Assembly: GCF_000019905.1 (NCBI RefSeq) | Contig: NC_010556.1 | Location: forward strand, 336,001 to 400,000 | Reading direction: 5' to 3' | Length of the DNA: 64,000 nucleotides | Source: Exiguobacterium artemiae 255-15 | GTDB taxonomy: Bacteria > Bacillota > Bacilli > Exiguobacteriales > Exiguobacteriaceae | Shown here: positions 24,692 to 33,518 of the stretch, one piece after another | Layout: each line of letters begins with the position of its first letter | Numbering within the stretch: the stretch's first letter is position 1 | Translations under genes and position numbers: made by a program | Notes under the pieces: generated by a model | Seen by the model: only the letters and a program-made list of their open reading frames with translations | What the model was told of the DNA's origin: nothing | The model's database searches: none

Positions 24692-24725
24692 AAAACTCCT
24701 TCACCGAGCGGTGGAGGAGTTTTTA
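24692..24725 (+). terminator. Terminator with upstream CGAAAA tandem repeat
   Basis: ACTCCTTCACC / GGTGGAGGAGT stem and T run. It is preceded by about four copies of the hexamer CGAAAA directly after the stop codon. Confidence 0.85.
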
Positions 24726-24906
24726 GTACGTTAATGCATATCTACATATTTGTATTGTAGTAAAATAACAAAACTGGTTTGACCAATTTGTGAAAAAAAA
24801 CAGAAACTTTTGCTTATAAAAGCTGACATCCTTTGTTATGATGAAAAGGTCAATTAGAAAAATGATTTGAATATTCAGAAAAAAGAGAAATTTCGGAGGG
24901 TGTTTT

Positions 24907-26295
24907 ATGAGTTTGCTTCGTAAGAAAGATGTCAGTGTGATGATGGATCAAAAGAGCCATTCTAAACTGGCACGGCATTTATCAGGCTTTGATTTAGTGT
25001 TACTTGGGATTGGTGCAATCATCGGAACAGGGATTTTTGTCCTGACCGGAACAGGAGCATTGTATGCAGGACCCGCATTACCGGTTGCCTTTATTATTTC
25101 TGCTATCGTCTGTGCATTAGCTGCTCTCTGTTACGCTGAGTTTTCATCGATGATTCCCGTCTCAGGCAGTGTGTACACGTACACGTATGCCACGATCGGG
25201 GAACTGGTCGCCTGGATCATCGGTTGGTGTTTGATCCTGGAATACGGGTTAGCATCAAGTGCCGTTGCAACAGGTTGGTCCGGTTATTTCCAATCACTAT
25301 TATCCGGATTCGGAATCAGTCTGCCGACAGCGTTAACGGCAGCGCCGGGTGCTGTACCGGGAAGCGAAACATTCTTCAACTTACCGGCGTTCTTGATCTT
25401 GATGGTCATCACGCTGTTGCTCTCAATGGGTATTAAAGAAACAAAACGCGTCAACAATATCATGGTTCTTGTAAAAGTAGCCGTCGTTGTCTTGTTCATC
25501 GTCGTCGGGATCTGGTATGTCGAGCCGGGCAACTATACACCGTTCGCACCGTTCGGTATCAGTGGTGTCCTGCAGGCTTCAGCCATCGCTTTCTTCGCTT
25601 ACCTCGGTTTTGATGCCGTTACGTCAGCAGCAGAAGAAGTAAAAGATCCGGGCCGTAACTTACCGATCGGGATCTTAGGATCACTTGCCATCGTTACCGT
25701 ATTATACGTCGTCGTATCCGCCATCATGGTCGGAATCGTACCATTCAAACAGTTTGAAGGGGTCGACAGTCCGGTTTCGTTAGCTTTAAAAGTAGCCGGT
25801 CAAGACTGGGTTGCAGGTTTCGTCGACTTAGGTGCCATCGTTGGTATGACAACGGTTATCCTCGTTATGACATTTGGTCTGGTACGTCTCTTGTTCGCGA
25901 TGAGCCGTGACGGATTATTGCCGAAAATCTTCTCGGACGTGAATGAAAAATCACATACGCCTGTCAAAGCAACATGGATTCTTGGAACGACAGCCGGTTT
26001 AATCGCAGGTTTCGTGCCGCTCGGTACATTGGCAGAATTGATCAATATCGGAACACTCGCAGCATTCGCTCTGATTTCAATTGCCGTCGTCATCTTACGG
26101 AAAACGCGTCCTGATCTGAAGCGGGCGTTCAAAGTGCCATGGGTTCCATTCTTACCGATTCTTTCCGTCCTTGCCTGCATCATGTTGATGTTGAACCTTC
26201 AAACATTCACATGGATTGCTTTCTTCATCTGGACAGCGATCGGTCTGCTCGTCTACTTCGGATACGGAAGATCACGTTCAAAATTACAACAATAA
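24907..26295 (+). CDS. APC-family amino acid permease
   Basis: 462 aa with about 12 membrane helices. The N-terminal LGIGAIIGTGIFVLTG is the substrate-binding unwound helix of APC transporters, and AIAFFAYLGFDAVTSAAEEVKDPGRNLP is the conserved helix 6 to loop segment of the YfnA/CAT group. It probably imports a neutral or cationic amino acid. GGAGGG precedes the ATG. The upstream 180 bp shows no T-box or other leader motif that I can recognise. Confidence 0.9.
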   Translation: MSLLRKKDVSVMMDQKSHSKLARHLSGFDLVLLGIGAIIGTGIFVLTGTGALYAGPALPVAFIISAIVCALAALCYAEFSSMIPVSGSVYTYTYATIGELVAWIIGWCLILEYGLASSAVATGWSGYFQSLLSGFGISLPTALTAAPGAVPGSETFFNLPAFLILMVITLLLSMGIKETKRVNNIMVLVKVAVVVLFIVVGIWYVEPGNYTPFAPFGISGVLQASAIAFFAYLGFDAVTSAAEEVKDPGRNLPIGILGSLAIVTVLYVVVSAIMVGIVPFKQFEGVDSPVSLALKVAGQDWVAGFVDLGAIVGMTTVILVMTFGLVRLLFAMSRDGLLPKIFSDVNEKSHTPVKATWILGTTAGLIAGFVPLGTLAELINIGTLAAFALISIAVVILRKTRPDLKRAFKVPWVPFLPILSVLACIMLMLNLQTFTWIAFFIWTAIGLLVYFGYGRSRSKLQQ

Positions 26296-26304
26296 ACACT
26301 CATG

Positions 26305-26335
26305 CCATCCAGGATTATTTTTGGATGGTTTTTTT
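26305..26335 (+). terminator. Terminator after the permease
   Basis: Short stem CCATCC / GGATGG with a long T run. Confidence 0.7.
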
Positions 26336-26400
26336 GTTTGCTGCCGGCAGGAATGAACACCGGAAAAGGCGAACGGTTGTAAAGAAAGGGGCGATCCGAA

Positions 26401-27186
26401 ATGATTCATATTAAACGGGCACCTGATACAGAAACAGCATATTTAGTCATGAAGGAAGGTTTCAGCGATTACATGATTCCACTAGGTCTTTCACCTGAAG
26501 TGTTTCAGGAACGAATCTTAGAACGTGACGGCAACCAACTGGAACATTCGTTCATTGCCTATCACGGGGAACGACCGGTCGCGATTTGGTTGAACGGGCT
26601 GAAGACGATCAAGAAAAAAACGGTCATGCGTTGTGGCGGACTGGCGGTCGATCCACAGTACCGGCGTCTTGGAATTGCCAAAGCCTTGTATGATGCGCAA
26701 CTGAGTTATGCCAAGTCGTTAAATGTCGACTGTTTGATGCTTGAAGTCATTCAAGGAAATGAGCCGGCGATTACCTTATACAAGAGTTTCGGTTATCAAA
26801 CTGTCAGTGAACTCGGTTATTTTCATAAAGAAGAATCGGGACAGGTTGAACCGCTTGTTGAAATTGATCAAGTGGCTTTTGAACGGCGGTACATACAGCA
26901 GGACGAATACATTTGGCAACAGGATCCGGGTGTTATGAAACTGGCGAAAGCCCGTTACTACGAACTTGATGGTGCCTTTATTGCCGCAGTCAATGAATCA
27001 ATTTTTGCCATTTTGACAGATGAGGAAGAAGTGGCCCGTGTCGCGACCGAAGCGACACGCCGATTGGCAGGCGAACTCTACCATCTACAATCAACGAATC
27101 AGCAGGTGTGGGAAGAATTACTTAAAGCCGGGTGGCAACAACGGGACCTCAAACAATTCATCATGCAAAAACCAATCAGTGTCTAA
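26401..27186 (+). CDS. GNAT-family N-acetyltransferase
   Basis: 261 aa. The GNAT core lies at ~50-145 with the acetyl-CoA loop VDPQYRRLGIAKALYD and the motif B strand-helix NEPAITLYKSFGYQTVSE. The C-terminal ~110 residues form an extra helical and beta domain without a recognised family. AAAGGGGCG precedes the ATG. The substrate is unknown; neither neighbour helps. Confidence 0.85.
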   Translation: MIHIKRAPDTETAYLVMKEGFSDYMIPLGLSPEVFQERILERDGNQLEHSFIAYHGERPVAIWLNGLKTIKKKTVMRCGGLAVDPQYRRLGIAKALYDAQLSYAKSLNVDCLMLEVIQGNEPAITLYKSFGYQTVSELGYFHKEESGQVEPLVEIDQVAFERRYIQQDEYIWQQDPGVMKLAKARYYELDGAFIAAVNESIFAILTDEEEVARVATEATRRLAGELYHLQSTNQQVWEELLKAGWQQRDLKQFIMQKPISV

Positions 27187-27188
27187 AC

Positions 27189-27240
27189 AAACGGGATCTT
27201 CAGAACGGCCTTTGAGGCGACTCTGTAGATCCCGTCTTTT
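27189..27240 (+). terminator. Terminator after the GNAT gene
   Basis: ACGGGATCT / AGATCCCGT stem followed by CTTTT; it lies directly beyond the end of the small minus-strand ORF. Confidence 0.75.
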
Positions 27241-27241
27241 G

Positions 27242-27334
27242 TTACATCCATAAGCTGATCATGACGATGACGGCAAAGATCGCAAATAAGATCCCTGTAC
27301 CACCAAGCATGACGAGCATGATTTTGTTCATCAT
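27242..27334 (-). CDS. Very small membrane protein (30 aa)
   Basis: The ORF reads MMNKIMLVMLGGTGILFAIF and continues AVIVMISLWM to TAA. It is one strongly hydrophobic helix with a single Lys at the head. TTGAGG lies upstream. It sits between the GNAT terminator and the end of the secreted protein gene at 27364, in the same direction as the latter. A small single-span peptide is plausible; there is no homology evidence. Confidence 0.5.
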   Translation of the reverse strand: MMNKIMLVMLGGTGILFAIFAVIVMISLWM

Positions 27335-27363
27335 TAAAAAAACCTCAATTCTTCCCCTAACAG

Positions 27364-28050
27364 TTATTTTACAAAATAACTCAATGAATTTTGATATTTT
27401 TTCATTTCGCTTACACCATTTTTATATCTTTTACTGTTTGGATCTTGTGAGATGTAATCGTGTGAACGTTCATCAATCCATTTTGTACCGCTTACTGTAA
27501 GGTCATTAAAGACGTAACCGAATCCATAACCACCATTATCATAAATAGGAGCCTGTACTAAATTGCCGTTCATCTTTGGTTTGATTGCATACGACGTTAG
27601 AGTGTTACTTTGTTTTGTGAGTTTTTTATTTAAAACTGTGTATGTTTTTAGGTTAAGAAACGAATAAGTTTCTTTGTTTGTCAGCGAAAAAACAGTAGGG
27701 TATCCTGTTTTGTTTTTGAGAACGGCACTTGTTTTGGCATCTGTCGTACTGAATACATAAGGATTTGATTTGGTATACGTATATTTGTAATTGGTAGATT
27801 TCCCGTTCAAATAAAGAACAAATTTTCCGCTACATAACTCGTCCTTACCTTTAATCCACCAAATATCATTTGAAGTAGCTTTGTGGCAACTTGCTTTAGA
27901 TGAACGCATTGAAACAGTATACTTTTTCTTAGCCTGATCATAGATAGTAAAGTCTTGTTTGATTTTTTTAGAGTAAGAGGCAGCTTCAGAATGTAGAGGT
28001 TGAATACTCAAAACCGAAAATAAGCAAGCGGATACAAGTAATTTTTTCAT
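27364..28050 (-). CDS. Secreted protein of unknown function, AT-rich
   Basis: 228 aa. The start at 28050 is placed 7 bp after GGAG, skipping an ATG 21 bases earlier. A signal peptide (KKLLVSACLFSVLSIQPLHSEA) is followed by a Lys/Tyr/Thr-rich, probably beta-rich domain with two cysteines (KASCHKAT, DELCSGKF) and a repeated K(T/S)xxYTxxK style. Base composition is lower in GC than its neighbours, which hints at acquisition. No domain recognised. Confidence 0.7.
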   Translation of the reverse strand: MKKLLVSACLFSVLSIQPLHSEAASYSKKIKQDFTIYDQAKKKYTVSMRSSKASCHKATSNDIWWIKGKDELCSGKFVLYLNGKSTNYKYTYTKSNPYVFSTTDAKTSAVLKNKTGYPTVFSLTNKETYSFLNLKTYTVLNKKLTKQSNTLTSYAIKPKMNGNLVQAPIYDNGGYGFGYVFNDLTVSGTKWIDERSHDYISQDPNSKRYKNGVSEMKKYQNSLSYFVK

Positions 28051-28172
28051 AATACATCTCCAAGTCATCATATTTTAATTCCATTTTATAACATATGAAG
28101 CTGTTGAGAAATTAAAAAATAAAAATTAAAACCAAAAACGCCTTTCTTTCGTTTACTGAAGAAGGTGTATGG

Positions 28173-28643
28173 TCATTTACTCAATGAAAATTTAGGTCGA
28201 TTTTGGTTTAAATAGTCCTCAATCATCACCCGATGCGAACCGACGATTTGCTCCGGTAAATCTTTCAAAGAGAAATACGTTAACGCAACACTTTCTGCGC
28301 TAATCCGCAACGTTCCGGTCGTTTCGGAAGCAACGTAAGCGAGCGAAACGCTTTGAAAGACATCGCCGTTCGCAAGCGTCGTGACATAATTTTTTCCGGA
28401 ATAGACACCAAGCAAAGTCAGTTTTTCGGCGATAAGTCCCGTCTCTTCTAGCAATTCACGGCGTGCGGTTTCATCTGTTGATTCAGCCCATTCCATCAGA
28501 CCCCCCGGCAGTCCGAACCGGGCCTGTGTTTCATTCCGTTGCTCGAGCAAAATATGTCCGTCCTTGACGACGAGAACGACGGCACCGACGAGAATTAGCG
28601 GGGTATGTCCAACCTGTTTACGGAGTGTTTCCACGTAGTTCAT
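28173..28643 (-). CDS. Nudix hydrolase
   Basis: 156 aa. The start ATG at 28643 overlaps the stop of the NO synthase gene (ATGA). The Nudix box is complete: GGLMEWAESTDETARRELLEETG region with the REL(L)EE core. The protein removes nucleoside diphosphate-linked groups; the exact substrate is unknown, with an ADP-sugar, NAD-like or oxidised nucleotide possible. Its tight coupling to the NO synthase gene suggests co-expression. Confidence 0.88.
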   Translation of the reverse strand: MNYVETLRKQVGHTPLILVGAVVLVVKDGHILLEQRNETQARFGLPGGLMEWAESTDETARRELLEETGLIAEKLTLLGVYSGKNYVTTLANGDVFQSVSLAYVASETTGTLRISAESVALTYFSLKDLPEQIVGSHRVMIEDYLNQNRPKFSLSK

Positions 28644-29740
28644 CGGGACACCTCCTGATGAAACGGACAGCCGCTTGGAACGCTTGGTTCTTCCGCAGGA
28701 GCAGAACGGGCGAAGAAATTCGGTCGTTTGACGGTCGGATCGAAATCTTTGTGGAAGACATGCGTCGCGGCACCGCTCATGGGCGGTACGAGCCAGGACC
28801 ATTCTCCGGTTACGTCCCGTTCACAGGCCGCTTCATTTTTTTCGAACCGGGCAAATTGTTTCGTTGCCGTATGATGATCGACGATTGTCACACCGCTCCG
28901 TTCAAACGAATCAAGAACGGCATAATTGAGCTCGACGAGTGCTCGGTCCTTCCATAACGACCGCTCCCGTGACGTATTCAGTCCAAGTTGTTTGGCGACC
29001 AGCGGCAAAAGATCGTAGCGGTCAGTATCGGCCAAATTTCGGGCACCGATTTCTGTTCCCATGTACCAACCGTTGAATGGAGCACACGGATAGGAAATAC
29101 CGCCGACTTCAAGCCGCATATCGGAAATCATCGGCACGGCATACCATTTGATTGTCCGGTCCCCAAACAGATTTTGCTCGGGATGTTGAATCGTGACTTC
29201 CAGCACCAGTTCATCCGGAATCGGATGCAGACTGACTTGGCCGTCAAGTTCAATCAGTAACGGTAAGATATCGAAATCGGTTTTAGATCCGCTCCATCCG
29301 AACGACTCACACAACTGAGTGAAGGCGATTGAAGCCGAATCCCCAATGATACCGTCCGGGGTGTCGTAACCGGCATAACGGATTAATTGATGGTTCAAGA
29401 TGCGGACCCGGTCGGGATCAAAAATCGTAATCGTCGAACGGATCCGTCCATCGTTGGTCGCGTACTCCATATGATGAAACAAGGTGTCGCGGATCGATTC
29501 CACAGTCAGGGCATCCCGGGCGTCAATGACGTGAAGTTGCTCCCAAAAGAGGCGCCCGATACAGCGGTTGCTGTTCCGCCAGGCGAGTTTTGCTCCATAC
29601 GTAAGTTCTTGAAGCGTTTGCGTATACGTACCTGTCCGCAAAATTTCTTCGCGGACTTCATGCAGGCGATGTGCCTCTTGCGGGTATTGTTCTATATAGT
29701 CATGAAAAAAGCGTTCGGCTTCAGTGAGTAAAGTAGACAC
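28640..29740 (-). CDS. nos: Bacterial nitric oxide synthase, oxygenase domain
   Basis: 366 aa, the usual length of bacterial NOS (oxygenase domain only, no reductase). GTG start at 29740 behind AAAGGA. Family motifs are WRNSNRCIGR with the heme-ligating Cys60, FDILPLLIEL, the substrate-binding region PFNGWYMGTEIGARN, and WSWLVPPMSGAATHVFH near the C terminus. It makes NO and citrulline from arginine using a cellular flavodoxin-type reductase; in Bacilli NO protects against oxidative stress and antibiotics. Divergent from the YihY gene. Confidence 0.95.
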   Translation of the reverse strand: MSTLLTEAERFFHDYIEQYPQEAHRLHEVREEILRTGTYTQTLQELTYGAKLAWRNSNRCIGRLFWEQLHVIDARDALTVESIRDTLFHHMEYATNDGRIRSTITIFDPDRVRILNHQLIRYAGYDTPDGIIGDSASIAFTQLCESFGWSGSKTDFDILPLLIELDGQVSLHPIPDELVLEVTIQHPEQNLFGDRTIKWYAVPMISDMRLEVGGISYPCAPFNGWYMGTEIGARNLADTDRYDLLPLVAKQLGLNTSRERSLWKDRALVELNYAVLDSFERSGVTIVDHHTATKQFARFEKNEAACERDVTGEWSWLVPPMSGAATHVFHKDFDPTVKRPNFFARSAPAEEPSVPSGCPFHQEVSR

Positions 29741-29923
29741 GGCGTAAATCCTTTCTTTATCCAACACGACGATGGTTCTTGCTTCAGTGTACCGTTTGCT
29801 TGCGCTTTGTGCCAAACGATAATCGTTAAACGCTTACTTACAAGTTCAAAAGACGTTAAAAGTTTAGGAAGTGTATGGAAAGGGGGATAGAGGAGAGAAC
29901 TATTCGAAAGTGAGGAAATTGTT

Positions 29924-30781
29924 ATGTCATTATTAAAACCTGTATTTGCCCGATTTTTTGGCGAAGCCTTTTTTGATAAATCGGCTCAGCTTGCTTATTA
30001 TCTGATGTTGTCCTTATTCCCATTTTTATTATTCGTAGTGGGCCTTGTGTCTTTTTTACCGTTCACATCGGGTGACGTCCTCGATTTGATCCGTCCGTTT
30101 GCTCCGGCGGAAACCTATGATTTAATCCGGAAAAATGTCGTCGGGATTTTTGATAACGGGGGCCTGAAACTGGCCTCGATCAGCTTCCTGGCAGCCTTTT
30201 GGCTCGCTTCGATGTCGGTCCAGTCACTGGTCCGTTCGTTAAATGATGCGCTAGAAGTCACGCGGAAAGTGCCGTTTTGGAGAGGGTTACTGCAGGACTT
30301 TGGTTTTACGGTCGGAATGATGATTATCTTACCGATGTCGCTTCTCGTTCCGGTTGCTGAAAAGTTAACGCGGCGTTTCATCACGCATTTTGCGATCGTC
30401 AATGATGTCGTCACGAACTACTCCTGGATTTGGTTTTTATTCCGTTGGGGACTCGGATCACTGTTCCTGTTGGTCTTCTTCATTCTGCTGTATCGTGTTC
30501 TACCGAGTGTCCGGTTAACAGTCCGTCAAGTCTTACCGGGTGCATTGTTTGCGACAATCGCCTGGCAGGCTGTTTCTGAATTCTTCTCGTATTACGCGGA
30601 ATTCGGCAGTTACGACCGTCTGTATGGACAACTGGCCGGAATTATCGTCCTGATGACGTGGTTCTATTTGTCATCTGTCGTCCTGATGCTCGGTGGATTG
30701 ATGAACGCCGAACGGATGCGTCAAAAGAAAGAAGCGAAAGTCTTAAAACCTGAAAAAATCAAACAAGAGACTGTCCGTTAA
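29924..30781 (+). CDS. YihY/BrkB family membrane protein
   Basis: 285 aa with six probable membrane helices and the family pattern KSAQLAYYLMLSLFPFLLF near the N terminus, SVQSLVRSLNDALEV, FWRGLLQDFGFT, PGALFATIAWQAVSEFFSYYAEFGSYDRLYGQLAGIIVLMTWFYLSS in the second half (region 195-245). Long mis-named ribonuclease BN; the true role is unknown, possibly membrane or lipid transport. Its stop overlaps the convergent TauE gene's stop by 4 bp. Confidence 0.85.
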   Translation: MSLLKPVFARFFGEAFFDKSAQLAYYLMLSLFPFLLFVVGLVSFLPFTSGDVLDLIRPFAPAETYDLIRKNVVGIFDNGGLKLASISFLAAFWLASMSVQSLVRSLNDALEVTRKVPFWRGLLQDFGFTVGMMIILPMSLLVPVAEKLTRRFITHFAIVNDVVTNYSWIWFLFRWGLGSLFLLVFFILLYRVLPSVRLTVRQVLPGALFATIAWQAVSEFFSYYAEFGSYDRLYGQLAGIIVLMTWFYLSSVVLMLGGLMNAERMRQKKEAKVLKPEKIKQETVR

Positions 30782-31644
30782 GGGCAGTCTTTTGTTTGAC
30801 GTTGAATTACTTTTTGATAGAAGAATACACCGATCAAACCGGTCGTAAACAAGGCGAGCAGAAGTAACGAGAGTTGTTCATAGTGCGTAGTTTTTAAGAA
30901 CACGCTGGCTGCAACGGCGGCATAAAAACTGCCCAGACTCTTTTTGACGAATTGACTGCTGAAGAGATTGAGGAATGATGCGCCAAGCGGCGAGCCGATG
31001 AGTGCTCCGATGATTAAAGCAATCCCTAAAGCAAGCGGAGCCTGTGTACCTGACATGAAATAACTCGTAACGCCGCCGAGTACAATCAACGTAGCTGCCG
31101 CAATACTTGTTCCGATTGCTTGCTTCAGCGGGAAACGCACCCATCCCATCAAAAGCGGTGTCAATAAAAATCCACCGCTGACGCCCATCAAGGACGACAG
31201 GATTCCGGCAGCGGCACCGATTGCGACCAGTTTATAGAACGAGGCGTGCGGCACAGGTGTCTCCTGAACCACTTTTTTAGCCGGTTTCAAAAACTGGATG
31301 GCAAACAACAGGAGCAGGACGATGTAAAGGGTGGAGATGACCGTATCGGCACCGCTGTGCCGTTCCATCCAAAAGACGACAGGCGTAATCGCAGCGGAGC
31401 CGATGATACCGGAAACGCCAATCGTGACAGCATCCCGAAGGTGAAAGTTATTTTGACGGAGATGGGCAAAGGTGCCTGTCACCGTCGAACCGAGTGTCAA
31501 AAGTAAACTTAAGACGATTGCGGTGCTCGGAGTGTATCCTAATATCAATAAAAGAGGGGTCAGGATGATGCCCCCGCCGATTCCGAAAAAACCGGATAGA
31601 ATGCCGATTGCGGCTCCGAGTACAAGAAAAAGTAATAAATCCAA
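30778..31644 (-). CDS. TauE/SafE-family anion exporter
   Basis: 288 aa with about eight helices and the duplicated GIGGG(I) and MGVSGGFLLTPLL glycine motifs of the TSUP family (residues ~18-35 and ~150-170). These carry sulfite, sulfonates or related C2 compounds. It is divergent from a LysR gene 111 bp away, which is the likely regulator. It differs from the second TauE protein at 36303, which sits in the persulfide operon. Confidence 0.88.
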   Translation of the reverse strand: MDLLLFLVLGAAIGILSGFFGIGGGIILTPLLLILGYTPSTAIVLSLLLTLGSTVTGTFAHLRQNNFHLRDAVTIGVSGIIGSAAITPVVFWMERHSGADTVISTLYIVLLLLFAIQFLKPAKKVVQETPVPHASFYKLVAIGAAAGILSSLMGVSGGFLLTPLLMGWVRFPLKQAIGTSIAAATLIVLGGVTSYFMSGTQAPLALGIALIIGALIGSPLGASFLNLFSSQFVKKSLGSFYAAVAASVFLKTTHYEQLSLLLLALFTTGLIGVFFYQKVIQRQTKDCP

Positions 31645-31697
31645 GAGTGTTCCTTCTTTCTATAAAGTGATACAGATGACTCTACGGGGAAAGTAAT

Positions 31698-31744
31698 GAT
31701 TAGGAAAATGAATTATACTGATCGTAACGATTAGAAAAATAAAT
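31698..31744 (+). promoter_or_regulatory. Paired direct repeats in the TauE-LysR intergenic region
   Basis: GATTAGGAAAATGAAT (31698-31713) and GATTAGAAAAATAAAT (31729-31744) are 31 bp apart, about three helical turns, and bracket a -10-like TATACT (31714-31719). They are candidate LysR binding sites. Confidence 0.5.
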
Positions 31745-31755
31745 GAGGTGAATCT

Positions 31756-32604
31756 ATGAATTTTAATGAACTGAAGACCTTTGTCGCGTTGGTCGAAACA
31801 AAACATTTTACGAAAACAGCGGACCGCCTATACATTTCACAGCCGACGGTCAGTCTCCATTTAAAACATTTGGAAGAACATTTTGGACAAAGTTTAATTC
31901 ATCGCCATACCTTTAATAAAACGATTGAAATCTCGGAAGCGGGATGGATTGTGTACCGGCATGCTAAGGAAATTTTGCACCAAGCGATCCGGCTCGAGCA
32001 GGAAATCGATGAGTTGGAAGGCATTACACGCGGGACGCTCAGAATCGCGGCCACACATACGATCTACGAAGCGATGTTAGAAGAGATGATTCACGACTTT
32101 TTGCTGGTCTATCCGGATGTTTCCGTCGATGCGCGCGTCATGAATCAGGAACAAGTCGAACAGGCCTTGCTCCATTACGAGATTGATTTAGGTATGGTAG
32201 AAGGACTGCATCGCTCGCACCAAATCGAAGCCATTCCTTTTGCGACAGATCGACTGCGCATCATCGGTCATCATCATCTGGTTCCGGAACAGGCAACCTG
32301 GATTTACCGGGAAGAGGGATCAGCCGCACGTTTAGCACTGGAAACGTGGCTGCAGACACAAGCAATTGTTCCGAAGCGGATAATCACGGTATATTCCAAC
32401 CGGTTAATTAAACAGTTAATCAAAAATGGAACGGGAATCTCGATTCTTTCGGAACGTTTGGCGGGAAGCCTGCTCGAATCAGAACGGTTTCAGACATATG
32501 ATGATTCGCAGATTGATCCAAGGATGTTTCAATTCATTACGCTTAAAGGAGAGACAACCCGTCTGTCCCAAAAATGGATCAATCAACACGGTGGATCCGA
32601 CTAA
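31756..32604 (+). CDS. LysR-family regulator
   Basis: 282 aa, start behind GAGGTG. An N-terminal winged HTH (FNELKTFVALVETKHFTKTADRLYISQPTVSLHLKHLE region) is followed by the LysR substrate-binding domain (~85-280). It resembles CysL/YtlI/YwfM-type regulators of sulfur metabolism in general form. Placed head to head with a TauE exporter, so it is likely to switch that gene in response to a sulfur compound; that link is an inference. Confidence 0.85.
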   Translation: MNFNELKTFVALVETKHFTKTADRLYISQPTVSLHLKHLEEHFGQSLIHRHTFNKTIEISEAGWIVYRHAKEILHQAIRLEQEIDELEGITRGTLRIAATHTIYEAMLEEMIHDFLLVYPDVSVDARVMNQEQVEQALLHYEIDLGMVEGLHRSHQIEAIPFATDRLRIIGHHHLVPEQATWIYREEGSAARLALETWLQTQAIVPKRIITVYSNRLIKQLIKNGTGISILSERLAGSLLESERFQTYDDSQIDPRMFQFITLKGETTRLSQKWINQHGGSD

Positions 32605-32615
32605 AAACTTTTTCG

Positions 32616-32644
32616 TTGACATATACCCCTGTAGGTATTATTGT
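32616..32644 (+). promoter_or_regulatory. cstR promoter with operator in the spacer
   Basis: -35 TTGACA (32616-32621), 17-bp spacer, -10 TATTGT (32639-32644). Operator ATACCCCTGTAGGTAT occupies 32623-32638, almost exactly the spacer. A repressor bound here would block RNA polymerase and its own synthesis. Confidence 0.88.
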
Positions 32645-32703
32645 ATGGAATGTAGCCAACAGATATGACACAGGTCACACGGAAAAAGGAGAGTGTTCTT
32701 CGC

Positions 32704-32967
32704 ATGGAAAAAGTGTATGAAGACAAAATCATTCACCGGATGAACCGGATTGAAGGTCAGCTTCACGGTATTATCCGGATGATGAAAGAAGAAGCGTCCT
32801 GTAAAGATGTTGTCACTCAACTCAGTGCGACACGAAGCGCCATTGATCGTGTCATTGGACTTGTCGTCAGTGAAAATCTAATTGAGTGTGTCACGAATGA
32901 CGAAACCGACGATAACCATGAACAGGCTGTAGCAGAAGCGGTTCAACTATTACTGAAAAGTAGATAA
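32704..32967 (+). CDS. cstR: CstR-type persulfide-sensing repressor
   Basis: 87 aa, all-helical CsoR/DUF156 fold. The start at 32704 follows AAAGGAGAG. Two cysteines, C33 (EEASCKD) and C62 (ENLIEC), fit the pair used for sensing. The His that copper-binding CsoR has four residues before the second Cys is Asn58 here (SENLIEC), pointing to persulfide sensing (CstR) and not copper. It heads the sulfur operon and its promoter and at least three others carry matching palindromes. Equivalent in position to B. subtilis yrkD. Confidence 0.88.
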   Translation: MEKVYEDKIIHRMNRIEGQLHGIIRMMKEEASCKDVVTQLSATRSAIDRVIGLVVSENLIECVTNDETDDNHEQAVAEAVQLLLKSR

Positions 32968-32985
32968 AAAAATTTACAACGATTA

Positions 32986-33001
32986 ATACCCCTTAGGGTA
33001 A
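32986..33001 (+). promoter_or_regulatory. CstR-type operator before the DsrE gene
   Basis: ATACCCCTTAGGGTAA, a 16-bp near-palindrome. A -10-like TAAAAT (32999-33004) overlaps its right end; a -35-like TTTACA lies at 32973, with a long gap of 20 bp. Confidence 0.75.
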
Positions 33002-33023
33002 AATAGATGGAGGAATTTTTCAG

Positions 33024-33503
33024 ATGTCAGAGATTAAAAAAACAATGATTGTCTTGTTCAGTGGAGATTACGATAAGGTCATGGCAGCGTATATCATCGC
33101 CAACGGCGCAGCCGCTTACGACCATGAGGTGACGATTTTCCATACATTCTGGGGATTAAACGCAATGCGTAAAGATGAACCGATTCAACCGGATAAAACA
33201 TTACTTGAAAAAATGTTCGGCAAATTCATGCCGCGCGGTGCCGACAAAATGCCGCTCTCCAAAATGAACTTCGGTGGCGCCGGCCAGAAGATGATCAAAA
33301 ACGTCATGAAAAAACACAACGCAATGCCGCTTCCCGATTTAATTGAACTGGCAAAAGAACAAGACGTGAAGTTGGTTGCATGTACGATGACAATGGATCT
33401 GCTCGGTTTAAAGCAAGAAGAATTGCATGATGGGATCGAATATGCCGGCGTAGCAGCGTATCTTGCTGATGCTGAAGACGGAAACGTCAACCTGTTCATC
33501 TAA
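33024..33503 (+). CDS. yrkE: DsrE-family sulfur carrier (YrkE-like)
   Basis: 159 aa DsrE/DsrF-like fold: KTMIVLFSGDYDKVMAAYIIANGAAAYDHEVTIFHTFWG region at the N terminus and the conserved Cys in VKLVACTMTMDLLGL. A Met/Lys-rich middle loop (~60-100) is typical of this YrkE subgroup. It probably relays persulfide sulfur between rhodaneses and TusA. First structural gene after cstR and behind its own operator; GGAGGA precedes it. Confidence 0.85.
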   Translation: MSEIKKTMIVLFSGDYDKVMAAYIIANGAAAYDHEVTIFHTFWGLNAMRKDEPIQPDKTLLEKMFGKFMPRGADKMPLSKMNFGGAGQKMIKNVMKKHNAMPLPDLIELAKEQDVKLVACTMTMDLLGLKQEELHDGIEYAGVAAYLADAEDGNVNLFI

Positions 33504-33518
33504 TTTCGAGGAGGATTG

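Noticed and set aside
24672-24695. CGAAAA tandem repeats as a functional repeat array
   Set aside because: Only about four units, next to a terminator; probably simple-sequence drift.
24726-24906. T-box leader before the amino acid permease
   Set aside because: No specifier stem, T-box motif or terminator hairpin was found in these 180 bp.
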